Part shown: positions 12,301 to 21,968 of the stretch, piece by piece | Position numbering within the stretch: the first letter of the stretch is position 1 | How the letters are laid out: every line of letters begins with the position of its first letter | Source of the DNA: Saccoglossus kowalevskii | Lineage: Eukaryota > Hemichordata > Enteropneusta > Harrimaniidae | NCBI RefSeq assembly: GCF_000003605.2 | Contig: NW_003122425.1 | Location: 14,863 to 63,504, forward strand | Direction: 5' to 3' | Length of the DNA stretch: 48,642 nt | The notes under the pieces: model-generated | What the model saw: only the letters and a program-made list of their open reading frames with translations | What the model was told of the DNA's origin: nothing | The model's database searches: none | Made by a program: the position numbers and the translations under genes

Positions 12301-13997
12301 TTCAAAATGTGATATTTTACTTTTAAACTTATTCATAACACTGTTTTATTATTTTGTTCAGAGAATTACGTTGCTAGTGAAGACACCATAGGAGGTACGT
12401 TGAATATACTTTTACCACGCTGTGTTTTCACATAGGCTTTGATTAGTCGGGATTCCTATACGTATGAAACAAATCATCAAAACTGATAAAATTATCTCAA
12501 GTATTTCAAAGCGCTATTAATAATTAAAATTGTAATCATGATCCACTGTTGTTCACTCCAATGAAATCACAAACATTCTTTGTACAATATTTGTATGTAT
12601 ATGAAAAAGAAATGTATGCTTACAAATGTGGGTACAATTAAATATACTGTTTTGTTTTTATAGGTATTCCAGTTCCATCCTTCGGTCAACATGGTGAGTA
12701 AATACTGCGGAAATGTGTCACAAACTAATGCAATCATAGAATAGAATTACTTGTAAATTTTGTGTTTTGTAATTTAAATCAAATAGTACAGCCTTCATCG
12801 AACATTCATCGCAGAATGCCAAATGACATATGCAAAGTTAGACGTTTTGTAGTGAAGTTAGTAGGCTCAAGTTATTGAGTAGTTATCGAATTGAGTAGCT
12901 TACTGGACAGGTGCAATTGACGTACCCGCCTAGCACGAATGAGACTAATTTCATATATTTCTTTTCAATTTTTCTGCCAACAGGCGATCCAACTGGTAAG
13001 TTATCTTCCTTTTCTGATTTTGCGTTCATATACGCCCTTCTCTACTTTAATAACCGGCGAATAAGAGGCAGCAAATATATGCTTTTTATGAGAAGGCGAT
13101 GTGGTGATATACAATATACCTAATATATGATATATGTAGATGAATATGTTAAATATAAATAGATGTACACTATATGATTTATACATGCAAAGACGTTATA
13201 TCGTCAGTAGTATAGTAATATAACTACAAATCTAATGTTTTGCATTGATTACTATACCACAGCTGCCGGGGAACAAGGCGACCCTAGAGAAAAGACACAC
13301 GATGGATTACGCTACACGTTCATTGGTGATAAAGATGCATGTGATTATTACCTACTTCGCTCAACTAATCCCAGTGTCGATATCATAACCCACCATGTTC
13401 CGGGAACCACAGCAGGAGAGAAAGCTACATTTGTTTCTAAGATATACATAGAATATGAAGGGGTTAAGTTTAGGTTACTTCAAGACAATGATGTTGAGGT
13501 AATTTGTCTGCTTTCTTTTTTATCATAACCATCATAATGCATGGAAATGAAAGACATTTTTGCATTTGTGTTATTACTTATTGTTGTTTTTAATTATTAT
13601 TAGATTAACGGTGTGAATGTGAAAGATCAGATCTCTGTGGAATCACCAACGTCGTTTGCAAACGGACTTGTAGAAATACAATGGGCTACTCCGACAAGGG
13701 AAACATTATTGCTTTCGTTTGGCTCTGAACTTGCAGTAGTTTGGAGAGGCCACTTCAACCGTGTTAAGGTCTACACCACGTTGACAGGATTGTCTGGTCT
13801 TTTGGGAGACAACGACGGCAATAGTAGCAACGATCTGAACTACATGAAAGATGGAGAGTTGGTAATACTCGATCCCAAGACCGTTACTGAAGAACAATTA
13901 CGGGAATTTGAAATAGCCAACAGAGTGGGTCCATGTGTAAGTTTGTTTTATCACATTTACGTCATATATCATATTTTTTTCTCATTCATTCATTCAT

Positions 13998-14052
<55 letters not shown>

Positions 14053-14113
14053 TTCATTCATTCATTCATTCATTCATTCATTCATTCATTCATTCATTCA
14101 TTCATTCATTCGT

Positions 14114-14144
<31 letters not shown>

Positions 14145-14178
14145 TTCATTCATTCATTCACAGGGAACCACAAAATAA
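3264..14178 (+). CDS. Gene A: secreted VWD-C8-TIL protein with tandem defensin-like modules
   Basis: Predicted CDS join: 3264-3329, 4986-5087, 5191-5377, 5681-5725, 6036-6116, 6241-6506, 6863-7137, 7692-7978, 8428-8630, 8982-9117, 9826-9987, 10128-10253, 10577-10594, 10696-10728, 10924-10953, 11288-11320, 11436-11465, 12362-12394, 12664-12693, 12984-12995, 13263-13498, 13604-13936, 14164-14178. It totals 2739 nt (912 aa plus stop) with consistent phases. Order: signal peptide 1-20; Lys/Glu-rich 23-118; VWD 161-341; C8 341-436; TIL 437-504; TIL-associated/half EGF 505-549; defensin-like modules 550-603 and 604-645; micro-exon linker 646-718; divergent VWD 719-908. VWD-C8-TIL blocks are typical of mucins, zonadhesin-like and adhesive proteins, so a secreted, disulfide-rich matrix or adhesive role is inferred. 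Weakest junctions: the GC donor after 5087, the GTGTGA donor after 6116 and the last exon. Confidence 0.8.
3815..4464. repeat. Interspersed element, copy 1 (in gene A intron 1)
   Basis: This is about 650 bases, closely matched by 18281-18951 and 19401-20005. It starts at a G-run, passes through CTCGTCTCGTCTCTATATCT and TAAAAAGACTCTAGGGCGTA, and ends in AAATTCATGACA. It has no long open frame and no internal promoter that I can recognise. The reverse complement starts TGTCATGAATTT, so a solo LTR is possible. GCTC flanks both ends (before 3815 and after 4464), a possible short target-site duplication. Other copies differ by indels, including an extra CTCCACTGGACTGCG segment missing here. Confidence 0.8.
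4897..5282 (+). repeat. Tandem duplication of exon 2 plus its upstream intron
   Basis: Two units of about 200 bases sit head to tail: about 4897-5099 and 5101-5282. Each has the same A+T-rich intron end, the same acceptor (TTTCCAATGAAACACTAG) and an exon starting AAAAAAGATAGT. The units differ at scattered bases, and the second exon carries an added internal repeat. This is a clear local exon duplication inside gene A. Confidence 0.85.
4986..5377 (+). CDS. Gene A exons 2a and 2b: Lys/Glu-rich charged region
   Basis: Exon 2a (4986-5087) encodes KKDSEENTDV... rich in Asp, Glu and Ala. Exon 2b (5191-5377) starts KKDSKENDGV and ends in phase 1 at GGAG|GTAGGA. Exon 2b includes a nine-residue HGKGSKEKK-type repeat, about three copies encoded by near-identical 27-bp units at about 5277-5350. 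Exon 2a has no GT donor before its stop codon; the best candidate is the non-canonical GAG|GCAAGC after 5087, which keeps phase 0 into 2b. Alternatively 2a is skipped. The region should be highly charged and disordered, with Lys-rich segments that may bind polyanions (inference). Confidence 0.65.
5681..6116 (+). CDS. Gene A exons 4-5: basic linker and short Cys-containing segment
   Basis: Exon 5681-5725 (after TTATTCAAG, donor ACA|GTAAGT) encodes a basic Pro/Lys stretch, ARKFKPSKKRLPLPD. Exon 6036-6116 (after TATTTTAG) encodes a segment with two cysteines around PYNGGTYVRK that matches no family I know. Only the GTGTGA donor after 6116 gives the phase 1 needed by the following VWD exon. A stronger-looking site about 30 bases downstream would break the frame. 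This occupies the place that lectin domains take in gene C. Confidence 0.6.
6241..7137 (+). CDS. Gene A VWD domain (two exons)
   Basis: Exons 6241-6506 and 6863-7137 join in phase 0. Landmarks of a von Willebrand factor type D domain are present: CAAWGDPHY near the start, DFQGDCEYLL, a GVILISDYGFWMTWDF strand region, and VGMCGNCDFTSDDLLMPD with the Asp/Asn calcium-site pattern near the end. The exon boundary and flanking phases match gene C. In VWF-like proteins this domain supports disulfide assembly. The exon ends in phase 2 at GCTC|GTGAGT. Confidence 0.9.
7692..7978 (+). CDS. Gene A C8 domain
   Basis: One exon between acceptor CATTCAG and donor TGCG|GTAAGT, phase 2 to phase 1. It holds eight or more cysteines in the C8 pattern: an N-terminal SC, ADDQCGMI, NDCG, ESCMFDMCY, LCDN, DECKLNG and a terminal TFCG. 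C8 normally follows VWD directly and precedes TIL, as here. Gene C aligns throughout its length. Confidence 0.9.
8428..8630 (+). CDS. Gene A TIL domain
   Basis: The single exon is Cys-rich in the trypsin-inhibitor-like pattern: LRCQNYA, ACPNTCLNP, TECPDDPTEGCSCIDNYLL, GDECVLPENCG. It ends in phase 0 at CACAAG|GTATAT. In VWD-C8-TIL modules this unit caps the block and is usually structural rather than a true protease inhibitor. The final CGC of the gene C copy is CGA here, one cysteine fewer. Confidence 0.88.
8982..9117 (+). CDS. Gene A TIL-associated segment and truncated EGF
   Basis: The exon begins LDDRWVTEGCSEMC, a TIL-associated/VWC-like stretch. It then has FGCDIDEECEIKDGGYHC, the first half of an EGF-like domain, and stops at ATCA|GTAAGT. 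The gene C counterpart continues CECAPGYIGDGETCE, giving a complete EGF. The second half is absent here unless an unseen exon lies in 9118-9825. Confidence 0.75.
9826..9987 (+). CDS. Gene A defensin-like module 1
   Basis: The exon is in phase 1-1 and its cysteines are spaced C-x6-C-x3-C-x14-C-x5-CC (from ECNTVGGIC to LTCCIVQQ). This equals the beta-/big-defensin six-cysteine array. It is embedded in a large secreted protein rather than being a stand-alone peptide. Disulfide connectivity is not visible. Similar spacing could arise in unrelated small knots, so homology is inferred from pattern only. Confidence 0.75.
10128..10253 (+). CDS. Gene A defensin-like module 2
   Basis: The phase 1-1 exon has cysteines spaced C-x8-C-x3-C-x12-C-x8-CC: LCSKDHYGGFCDITC, PELCEGFP and VCCKP. 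The sequence NSINDPELCEGFP is close to the second modules of B (NSIHDPTLCSGFP) and C (VAIDDPVLCEGWP). It is therefore a conserved module type distinct from module 1. Confidence 0.75.
10577..12995 (+). CDS. Gene A linker encoded by eight micro-exons
   Basis: The exons are 10577-10594 (18 nt), 10696-10728 (33), 10924-10953 (30), 11288-11320 (33), 11436-11465 (30), 12362-12394 (33), 12664-12693 (30) and 12984-12995 (12). All are phase 1-1 with good AG and GT sites. They encode short Pro/Gly/Glu-rich peptides such as DLPPDEELAA, GPPGEGAPAP and GIPVPSFGQH. The series matches B and C exon for exon, so the smallest exons are believable despite their size. It probably forms a flexible spacer. The introns otherwise contain only A+T-rich sequence and one hairpin repeat. 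Confidence 0.8.
11685..11765. repeat. Intronic hairpin repeat shared with gene C
   Basis: The perfect inverted pair CCAGTTAT (11699-11706) and ATAACTGG (11713-11720) sits in a stretch similar to about 46268-46345: GGTACCACGTGCTGCCCA versus GGTTTCACGTGCCGCCCA, then AACAATAACTGGACAGTG versus TACAATAACTGGGAAGTG. It lies in a different linker intron in the two genes, so it looks like a small mobile repeat and not paralogous intron sequence. Confidence 0.6.
13263..13936 (+). CDS. Gene A divergent VWD-like domain (two exons)
   Basis: Exons 13263-13498 and 13604-13936 join in phase 0. The pattern is VWD-like: GEQGDPREKTHDGLRYTF, DACDYYLL, VVWRGHFNRVKVYTTLTGLS, GLLGDNDGNSSNDLNYMKDG. The GDPH histidine is replaced, and the usual GLCG cysteine before the calcium loop is missing (GLLGDND). 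Only two cysteines remain, one at DACDYY and one near the end. The same changes occur in B and C, so this is a distinct subfamily and not decay. Confidence 0.85.
13982..14160. repeat. (ATTT)n/(ATTC)n microsatellite
   Basis: About 180 bases of tetranucleotide repeat alternate between ATTT and ATTC blocks. It fills nearly all of the last gene A intron and runs directly into the acceptor CAG at 14161-14163, so it supplies the pyrimidine-rich tract of that splice site. It also creates artefactual open frames of repeating LFIY/HSFI. Confidence 0.95.
14164..14178 (+). CDS. Gene A last coding exon
   Basis: After the microsatellite acceptor the frame continues GTTK and a stop (TAA 14176-14178). The upstream exon ends GPC at CCATGT|GTAAGT. 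Genes B and C end differently (phase 2 junction), so this tail is less certain. Reading through the donor instead would run into the repeat. Confidence 0.5.
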   Translation, partial: GTTK

Positions 14179-14341
14179 CTTCTCCGAAAACAACTCCCAT
14201 GAGAAAATAACTATGGAACAACACGGCTCAGACTGTCGTATATGTAGCAGCTAGCTTTAATGGTAGAATCAACTAACGGTGCATGCAGGAATTCGAATTT
14301 TTGTTTAGTAGTATATAAATTTAGTTCGAACTGAAAATCCT

Positions 14342-14347
14342 AATAAA
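14342..14347 (+). terminator. Gene A poly(A) signal
   Basis: AATAAA lies about 165 bases after the predicted stop, in A+T-rich sequence. This is a standard cleavage and polyadenylation hexamer at a sensible distance. Confidence 0.55.
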
Positions 14348-17300
14348 TTATAAGAGCAATATGCAAAATTATTCAAGGAGTGTGCTTTATAGTACTATTA
14401 CATAATACGAAAGATAAAATGTGATATTTAAATATCCGTGAAAGACTGACAAACAATAATCATGGATTGAATCTCGTCTGAGCTAATAACACACCTTTAG
14501 TGGCGAAGAGCTTCTAACAGGTAAATAGATGGCACGAAGGTCTGTCACAAGGTAAACCACACAGTGAGATGCTATGGTGTGGTAGAATCGCCAAACGTAA
14601 TACAGAAATAGAACGGCCAAAATAAAGTACCGTCACCAACCTTGTGGTTGAGTTCTTCACCCAAAAATACACAATGTAAATAATGTATGGATATATTGGT
14701 ATTGATATATATCAATACGCAGTAATGCCAGTGTAGAACTTTGGGATAGAACACGCACTTCACTTCACACGCACTTCAAAAAACACAAGTTCATGTGGTC
14801 AACGAAATGTTTAATACGGGATAATCTCTATTATTATTTGTAATGAAATCACTATATTTGAGCATAAAGAATTAAAGCAATAATTACATAACCATTTAAA
14901 TGCAAATAACCATGATTAATGCACTAAACAACGTAATAAGTACATAATCCGTAAATACAAATAAATAACGTCATCAATCACTGTACCGTTACGACGAACT
15001 GTATGACGACGTAGAAATAACAACGCCATAGACTACTTAGATTTTGTAGTTGACCCAGTTTAATACACAGTGTTCGTGTGTCACGATTTAATGTCTCGAT
15101 GATGGTTTGACAATCTGCTAGGAATTTCTTCCCGATGACGATTTGACAAATAAGTTGGGGCACGGCTATGAAGACTCGGCGACTTCACCATGTAGAATAC
15201 CATAGTGGAGTTGGTCATAGGGTTTCCAAGACAAAGTATCAGGAACTGGCAACAAAATTCTCAAGACGTTAACTGTGACAAACAGCAGGGAGAAGTGATC
15301 CCTTTTTTACGCCATGTGACAAGTTAATTTATTCAGGAAGGTTTCGGATTTTCAGATGGGTTATTCACACCTATTAAAGTGTTAAATACAGCGCCAACTC
15401 TGGTCAAAATGATTAAACTTAATTAACAAACTGGAATAATATACATTCAAAAAATTAAAGTTAAGTTACCGAGAAATGACCCCTAACAAGGCCGTTAAAC
15501 GCGTCATCGTTTTTTGATCTGCAGTGGACAACCGATAAAAAACTAGGCTTTTAACGGATATTTGTATATTCTATATGATTACACGACCATACACAGTTGT
15601 TGAGTTGAACGATATTGCCTTCACCCATTAATAATAGTGTGACGTCACGTGAGAGCTCTGTAACCAGAGGCGCGATTTAAAGAAATCGGGTACTGAGTTT
15701 GCCTGAATCCCACAGCAGTATACAAGCATGTTGGAAAAGAAAGTGCACTATTTTATACTGCCTATTAACAAAGTGTATCACCCGGAATCCCGGGGCAGAT
15801 GTAATCGAGCTGTTCAAATTAAAATGTTTAATTATTTCACCGATTACTCGCGGCTTTATTGTGAAGGTATCATAGTCTCAATTGGTAACGGTATTTGGGT
15901 AACAAGGATCATGGTGACTTCGACTTCTTCACACCGAAGTATATCCGCCACCAGAAACAGATCTACTGTAGAGACACACTTGCATTATTCCTAACTAAAG
16001 ACAGTGTAGGTACAGGATTGAGGATACTCACAGCCGTACAAATTATTATTTACATTTTCACGGGCCAGTGGGAGCCTCGGAACGATTATATACACGGGAA
16101 CAAGAGATATGTAGAAGATTTTAAATATATTTTTGTTATACTCTCAATCAAACACACAAGCTCAAAACAAAGTTACAATTCGTCCTGTAGTTACAGCATC
16201 TGGCATAGTCAGTCCCTAAAAATTCACACAGTGAGTCCTTATATAAACAGCACAGCGCCATCATATTGTCCAATGGTTGGTACATAATGAAAATGCTTGC
16301 AAGAATAAATTCGATGTTGGCAACGCTACTACATTGTAAATTCCCAAAAAACAACCATATTCTGACTGACTAACTATTTAGAATGATTGCTAATATAATA
16401 TATTATTAACGCATGTGAATTTCGAACGTGGCATCTAAAGAATCTAAAATTTTGGCTTTTGACGTAATTTTAATTGATGAATCGGCGGTTTCATTTTATT
16501 GATTCGCTAAGACAAGCGAAAACTATAATTTTCCCAGTCAGGTCTGTTCTTTAGCGTCTGTGGGAATTCAGAAACCCACAACCAGTGTACTAATAAAAAC
16601 ACCAACGCCCACTTTTAGCTCAAATACTTCACAGAAAATGCAAATACAGATGGACGTTGCACGATTCGACGACTAAACTACCGTTGATTAATGCCCCGTT
16701 CATACGTCAGGTGGGAACCGTGACGTTTTTTTATTCATTACTTTTGTTGTTATTAAAATTCTGCACGCATTGTCTTAACATACGAGAAAATTACTCTGAC
16801 TTCCCCAACGTTATTCTGATTCATAATTATCTACAAAATTACGGACAATGACAAATATTTTAGTTTCATAGTTTAAATTGCAGATCAGTACCGAGGTTGA
16901 TTCCACCTGCATTTAAGTATTATTATTTTAGCTGGGCTTGTGGTCGCCGATTCGCTGCACAACAAAACTGACAATATCCCCTAGAGCGTCAATAAAACGA
17001 TCAGTCTCAAATCGTATTGTTGAAAACTAAATGTTGCCATCACAGGCATAACTTCGAGACTTTTTATTTTAAATTTCGATTGTTAACGCCATTTCATCAG
17101 TCGAAATCACACCAAAACCAATGTGTTAAATTCCAGAAAATATTAAAAATTCTCATGGTCATCATTAGCAGCTGACCGGTGAATCGAACATATAATCTCG
17201 TCTAGACCCTTTTTCGAATCCAATATTACACTGTTGGATAATTCATTATTGTTGTTATAAATCGCAATATTATATGATAATCCCAAATCCCAAACCAATA

Positions 17301-18280
17301 ACGTCCTAAAAACATATAACAATTCGGATAGTGGTGATTTATGACACACAATATTAGGCATTACGTTGTCATGAATTCAAATAGTATATTGTGGCATTAA
17401 AAGATGGTGCCAAACGCCTCATATTTTACTGAATGAATGTATGATTATGCAAATTATTCTGCATATTATTTCCTTTAAATATTAAGGATCATACCACTAG
17501 TTTGACACTTTAAAGTACTTGTTAAATACCCACTCATACATTTAAGTTTGGGGGTTGGTTTCTGCTGCACTGAAAGTATTTGAAAAACACAATAAATAAT
17601 AAAACATCATCAGTAAAATTGAAAAAAAAAGATCGTTGCCTCGCCCCATTCCTACCGCAATCGACATTTTCCATTGAAAAGGTGAAGCAATGCATGTGTC
17701 ATGCACTTAATATGGTAAAATCATCACGAACTATTGGTTTGGGTTTCTTGGCAAATTCAAACGTCTCAAAGAGACCAGAAGAAATGTATTTTCTTGAAAC
17801 TCAACAAATCGTTTTTTTGTTGGTTTTTTTTCGATTTTTTTTGTTTTAAGTATTTGATGTGGAGATTTGAATACACTTTAGTATTAGATTACCAGCAGAA
17901 TATTCTAGATTAGCGTATGCATTCTGGTTTGTCTATGAATGATAAACTAAACGATTTTGTATATGCATTTTACTAAACAATGCAATACATTTTAAAATGT
18001 ATTTCGCAATTCATTCCCCGTCTGTAATACATTTGAAAAGGCACGAGTCCGCGGATGTTTTTATGCGTATGTAGCCTAATGTCAATAATTTGACAACGAA
18101 ATCAGAATACGTAGACCACAGTCAACTAGCGTACACGTGGTAATAAAATAAATGCAAGCACTTTGCTAGTATTTACTATCATGAATACGGCTTGAGACTA
18201 AATAAAAAGAAAATTTATGAAACCGGTTTTTCAGATTCCTACAAATCAGGAAAAAAAATATCAAAATTTCACACCTTTAT

Positions 18281-18951
18281 CACGGGGGGGGGGGAAATCT
18301 TCTCTATGGGGTCTCCACACGTGCCAGGGGGAAACTCGTCTCGTCTCTATATCTCGTCCCCTTGAGGTGCGGGTTCGGGAAAGTCACTTATACTTTACAG
18401 TGAAATAAGACACACACAGCGAAATACGTTTCAACTCTCGTCTTAGCCGATCAGTCGAGCACTATATAAGACACAGCGCCCTGGGGAAAAATCCCCAATA
18501 CTATCGCAAGGCTGATCCAAGACTCTCTTAGACTGCGTCAACACTCGCCCCAAGGCTCTCCAGAACTGGAATCTCCACTGGACTGCGTTTATCGTGCTGT
18601 ACTCTCCAAGACCAACTCAAACTCTCTTTATTCATTTTCAAAACTCTAACCAATTACAAAACAGTAAAAAGACTCTAGGGCGTAACCTTCAATCATAAAG
18701 CCAATCACACTAAGTATTGAATACGTCATATCTTTTGATTAATCGTTCACTACATTAATAACTACGAATACCAACTGTCAGAAATAGTAGTCTGAATAGC
18801 GACGGTTATCTCGTAATTAGTTCCAAATCACTAAGCCAAATTCCGTCCAAAACCTCAAATAGGCCTAAACGATGACAGACATAACACAGCAATTCGCTAA
18901 TAATCAGCTAATTGAGTCGGTCAACAGATACGCGAAAATAAATTCATGACA
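18281..18951. repeat. Interspersed element, copy 2
   Basis: Full-length-looking copy, same orientation as the copy in gene A intron 1. It has a G-run start, CTCGTCTCGTCTCTATATCT, TAAAAAGACTCTAGGGCGTA and AATTCATGACA at the end. Nearly every block of copy 1 is present in order, and it has the CTCCACTGGACTGCG segment that copy 1 lacks. Confidence 0.85.
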
Positions 18952-19400
18952 TATCCCTTCACCCAAACTGAGATTATGCCTCCCGGCATTGCACGTTCAC
19001 AAATCTAAGATACCGTCCTCTACTCATCGTCATACGGGTTAAATACAATACTAATAAAAGTATAAATCAAAAGATTAAAACACACTAATTAAGTACAATG
19101 ATTATAATGTCTAAATACAATGGTTATAAAGTCTCAAATAAAACAAGGGAGATGCTACCAATCGACTCACTTTTCTCAAACAGTTCGCTGAGGTAACCCT
19201 TCGCTGCTCTGTCTCCGTTATTAAGGTTACAAACTTTATATCAAAAGGTCAAAAAAACTAAGGCGTGGCGGTGTAACCAAGCGATCAGCCAATCGCTGCA
19301 GTCGATAGCATGATCGCGTGATTACCAGGGATGCGTCTCTCGGTTAAAGCATTGCAAAGCGGTAACTAATAAACAATGAATAAACAAGCTATTAATCAAA

Positions 19401-20005
19401 CGGGGGGGGATCTTCCCTATGGGGTCTTCACACGTGCCAGGGAGGAAACTCGTCTCGTCTCTATATCTCGTCCCACACACAGCGAAATACGTTTCAACTC
19501 TCGTCTTAGCCGATCAGTCGAGCTCTATATAGGACACAGCGCCCTGGGGAAAAATCCCCAAGACTATCACAAGGCTGACCCAAGACTCTCTTAGACTGAG
19601 TCAACACTCGCCCCAAGGCTCCCCAGGACTGGACTCTCCACTGGACTGCGTCTATCGTGCTGTACTTACTCTCCAAGACCAACTCAAACTCTCTTTATTC
19701 ATTTTCAAAACTCTAACCCATTACAAAACAGTAAAAAGACTCTAGGGCGTAACCTTCAATCATAAAGCCAATCACACTAAGTACTGAATACGTCATATTT
19801 TTTGATTAATCGTTCACTACATTAAAACTACGAATACCAACTGTCAGAGTAGCGACGGTTATCTCGTAATTAGTTCCAAATCACTGAGCCAAGTTCCGTC
19901 CAAAACCTCAAATAGGCCTAAACGATGACAGACATAAACACAGCAATTCGCTAATAATCAGTTAATTACGTCGGTCAACAGATACGCGAAAACAAATTCA
20001 TGACA
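19401..20005. repeat. Interspersed element, copy 3
   Basis: Same family and orientation, about 450 bases downstream of copy 2. It lacks about 50 bases after the CTCTATATCTCGTCCC block (the CTTGAGG...TACAGTGAAATAAG part). It shares CTCCACTGGACTGCG with copy 2, so these two are closer to each other than to copy 1. TTAAT occurs at both ends (near 19393 and 20008), a possible target-site duplication. Confidence 0.85.
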
Positions 20006-20698
20006 CCTTAATGATGCATTTGGGAACTCACAGCCACGTTCACCAGCTTAAATCAGCGTCAATTGCTACAGCAAGCGATGTAACCCCAGCAAAAAAATGG
20101 CTCGACAACAAAACGGCAATGATCAACACGTTTCACACAAAATCCAAGAAGGTGACCAGTCCAAATGACTGATCAAACATATTGAGAATGATTGAAAATG
20201 CGAGACATTGAAACGCACCATTAGGGGACGTATTTCCAAAGACATACAGGACAGCCTGTTAAACCACATTATTGCATTCTTCTGGTCTTTGTGTTTTATG
20301 ATGCCCTTTTTATGATGCACTAATAAATACGAAAACTATATTTGACCAATTTCGTTCTTCTAATGACAATGTACAGTTCACAAACCTTAACATAAAACTA
20401 TATATACATGTACATACAAATATTGTTTTGTGCGAGTAATGATACAAAAACACGTCTAGATGTTCATGGTTTATTCCCAACTAATCTTTAAACTACAGAA
20501 AGGGGTTTTATTTTGACAAGAATCTACAACCATCTACAGCCACACTAACGATATGAGGGTATATGTTTGTGACAAAATCGGTATCTTCAAATTCTTCATA
20601 GTTTTTATTTCGTCGTAAAGGATTATAGTATATCAGTCAGGTCTGTGCGTATCTCCAATGCTTCGTTCAGCTTACTTCAACAACTGCAAAAATATAAA

Positions 20699-20700
<2 letters not shown>

Positions 20701-20757
<57 letters not shown>
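20701..20757. repeat. (ATT)n microsatellite at gap edge
   Basis: A pure trinucleotide tract of about 57 bases runs straight into the N block. The assembly probably broke here because of the repeat, so its true length is unknown. Confidence 0.95.
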
Positions 20758-20807
20758 NNNNNNNNNNNNNNNNNNNNNNNNNNNNNNNNNNNNNNNNNNN
20801 NNNNNNN
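20758..20807. other. Assembly gap (50 N)
   Basis: Exactly 50 undetermined bases, which suggests a placeholder and not a measured gap. It lies outside all three gene models. Confidence 0.98.
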
Positions 20808-21845
20808 ATATGTACTGCAGTCAAAATCAAAATCGGTATTTCCACACCTTATATGCAAATGAGGTCGGAGAGCAAATAAAGTAGTCATTTCAGGAGTACC
20901 GTTTTTCGAAACATAGCAGAAATAAACAATATTCAGAAGTGCGATATTTTTCCCTTGGGGTACATGAATATACTTGCCGAGTGAAATGAAATTTGAACAA
21001 CAGTAATGGTAATTTTAGTCAGTCACTTATTTTGACTAAAACTAATTTGCGTATCATCCATGCAATGATGTTTTTGGGTATTTTCACGGTCAAAATGCAA
21101 ATGAACATGACATTTTCCTTGTAGAAACATTTTCGTCTGCTATTTTTGTCCGGTTCAAATAGCTCATTTTTGGCATGTTAGGTGTACATCACATACTACG
21201 TTTGGGAGAATCTAATGTATGTTGACCACATGCACACTGAGTTCTATAAACTTTGAAGGCCCTCGGAAGATCCACCCACAGCCGGGACCCGCAGTGAAAT
21301 CAGTAATTACTACGGATCCGCAAACATCAACATCAATATATCAGAAGGTTTCTGCTGGCGACGTTGCGGCGTTACTCAGTTCCAAATAAAGATTACCAAC
21401 GCCAAATGAGCAACATTTAACCGGTAACCAAGACTCAGTCAATCCACGATCAGCAAGCAACATCACAAACGAATTTGTAGTGTGCAGCTCAGCGTCGACC
21501 GATGTCGACGAGTTATCCCGTCAGTGGAGTACCGCATTCTGTGGAGGTACTTTTAACTTCAACATAAACTGTGTATCATAGTCGTCCAGTTCAATTTTTG
21601 GTCCTGTCGTGGCCCCAACTAAACGTCCACGAGATATTTATTCGGACAGTGGCTCAGATTAGACGTTTGATTATTTTATTTCCACACAGTGACACGCGTG
21701 CTACACTAACACGCGTTGCTATGGCGTAACACTATCTTGGAACATATTCGCTCGTGAAAGTACGGCCACAGGATACACCGCATCACTCGTGAAAATAACT
21801 TCCATACGCAACGAAAGCCACGGGCAGGGTGTGGGGTTCGGTTAT

Positions 21846-21851
21846 TTTATT
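21846..21851 (-). terminator. Gene B poly(A) signal
   Basis: TTTATT on the given strand reads AATAAA for gene B. It lies about 118 bases after the predicted gene B stop at 21969-21971. Confidence 0.45.
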
Positions 21852-21968
21852 ACATTATGTAACCATTACATTTAGAACAGTAGACGAGATAGATTTCAAC
21901 GAGATTTCAACGAGATCTCGCTGTGCATTGCGCCAAAGGTATATTGTTCAATAAGAGTAAATTGGGAC

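Larger units (their letters stand above)
14348..21845. other. Intergenic region between convergent genes A and B
   Basis: No conserved domain or convincing exon chain was found on either strand. Contents: two copies of the interspersed element, an (ATT)n tract running into the assembly gap, and a palindromic GTGACGTCACGTG site at about 15640-15652 with no recognisable gene beside it. Open frames here (for example 15895-16287 and 17580-17849) show no domain, signal or splice context. Confidence 0.6.

Noticed and set aside
13933-14254. Long LFIYLFIY/HSFIHSFI protein frame
   Set aside because: It is a translation of the tetranucleotide microsatellite after a good donor at 13937. Intron sequence is the simpler explanation.
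15640-15652. GTGACGTCACGTG as a promoter element
   Set aside because: It is a palindromic CRE/E-box-like word, but no gene start, TATA box or exon is visible nearby.
17161-17180. Possible gene B terminal exon (minus-strand TCAG then C TGC TAA), giving Ser-Cys-stop like gene C
   Set aside because: It is about 5 kb beyond the last VWD-like exon, across repeats and an assembly gap. The acceptor at 22063-22064 is much closer and stronger, and a 10-base match can be chance.
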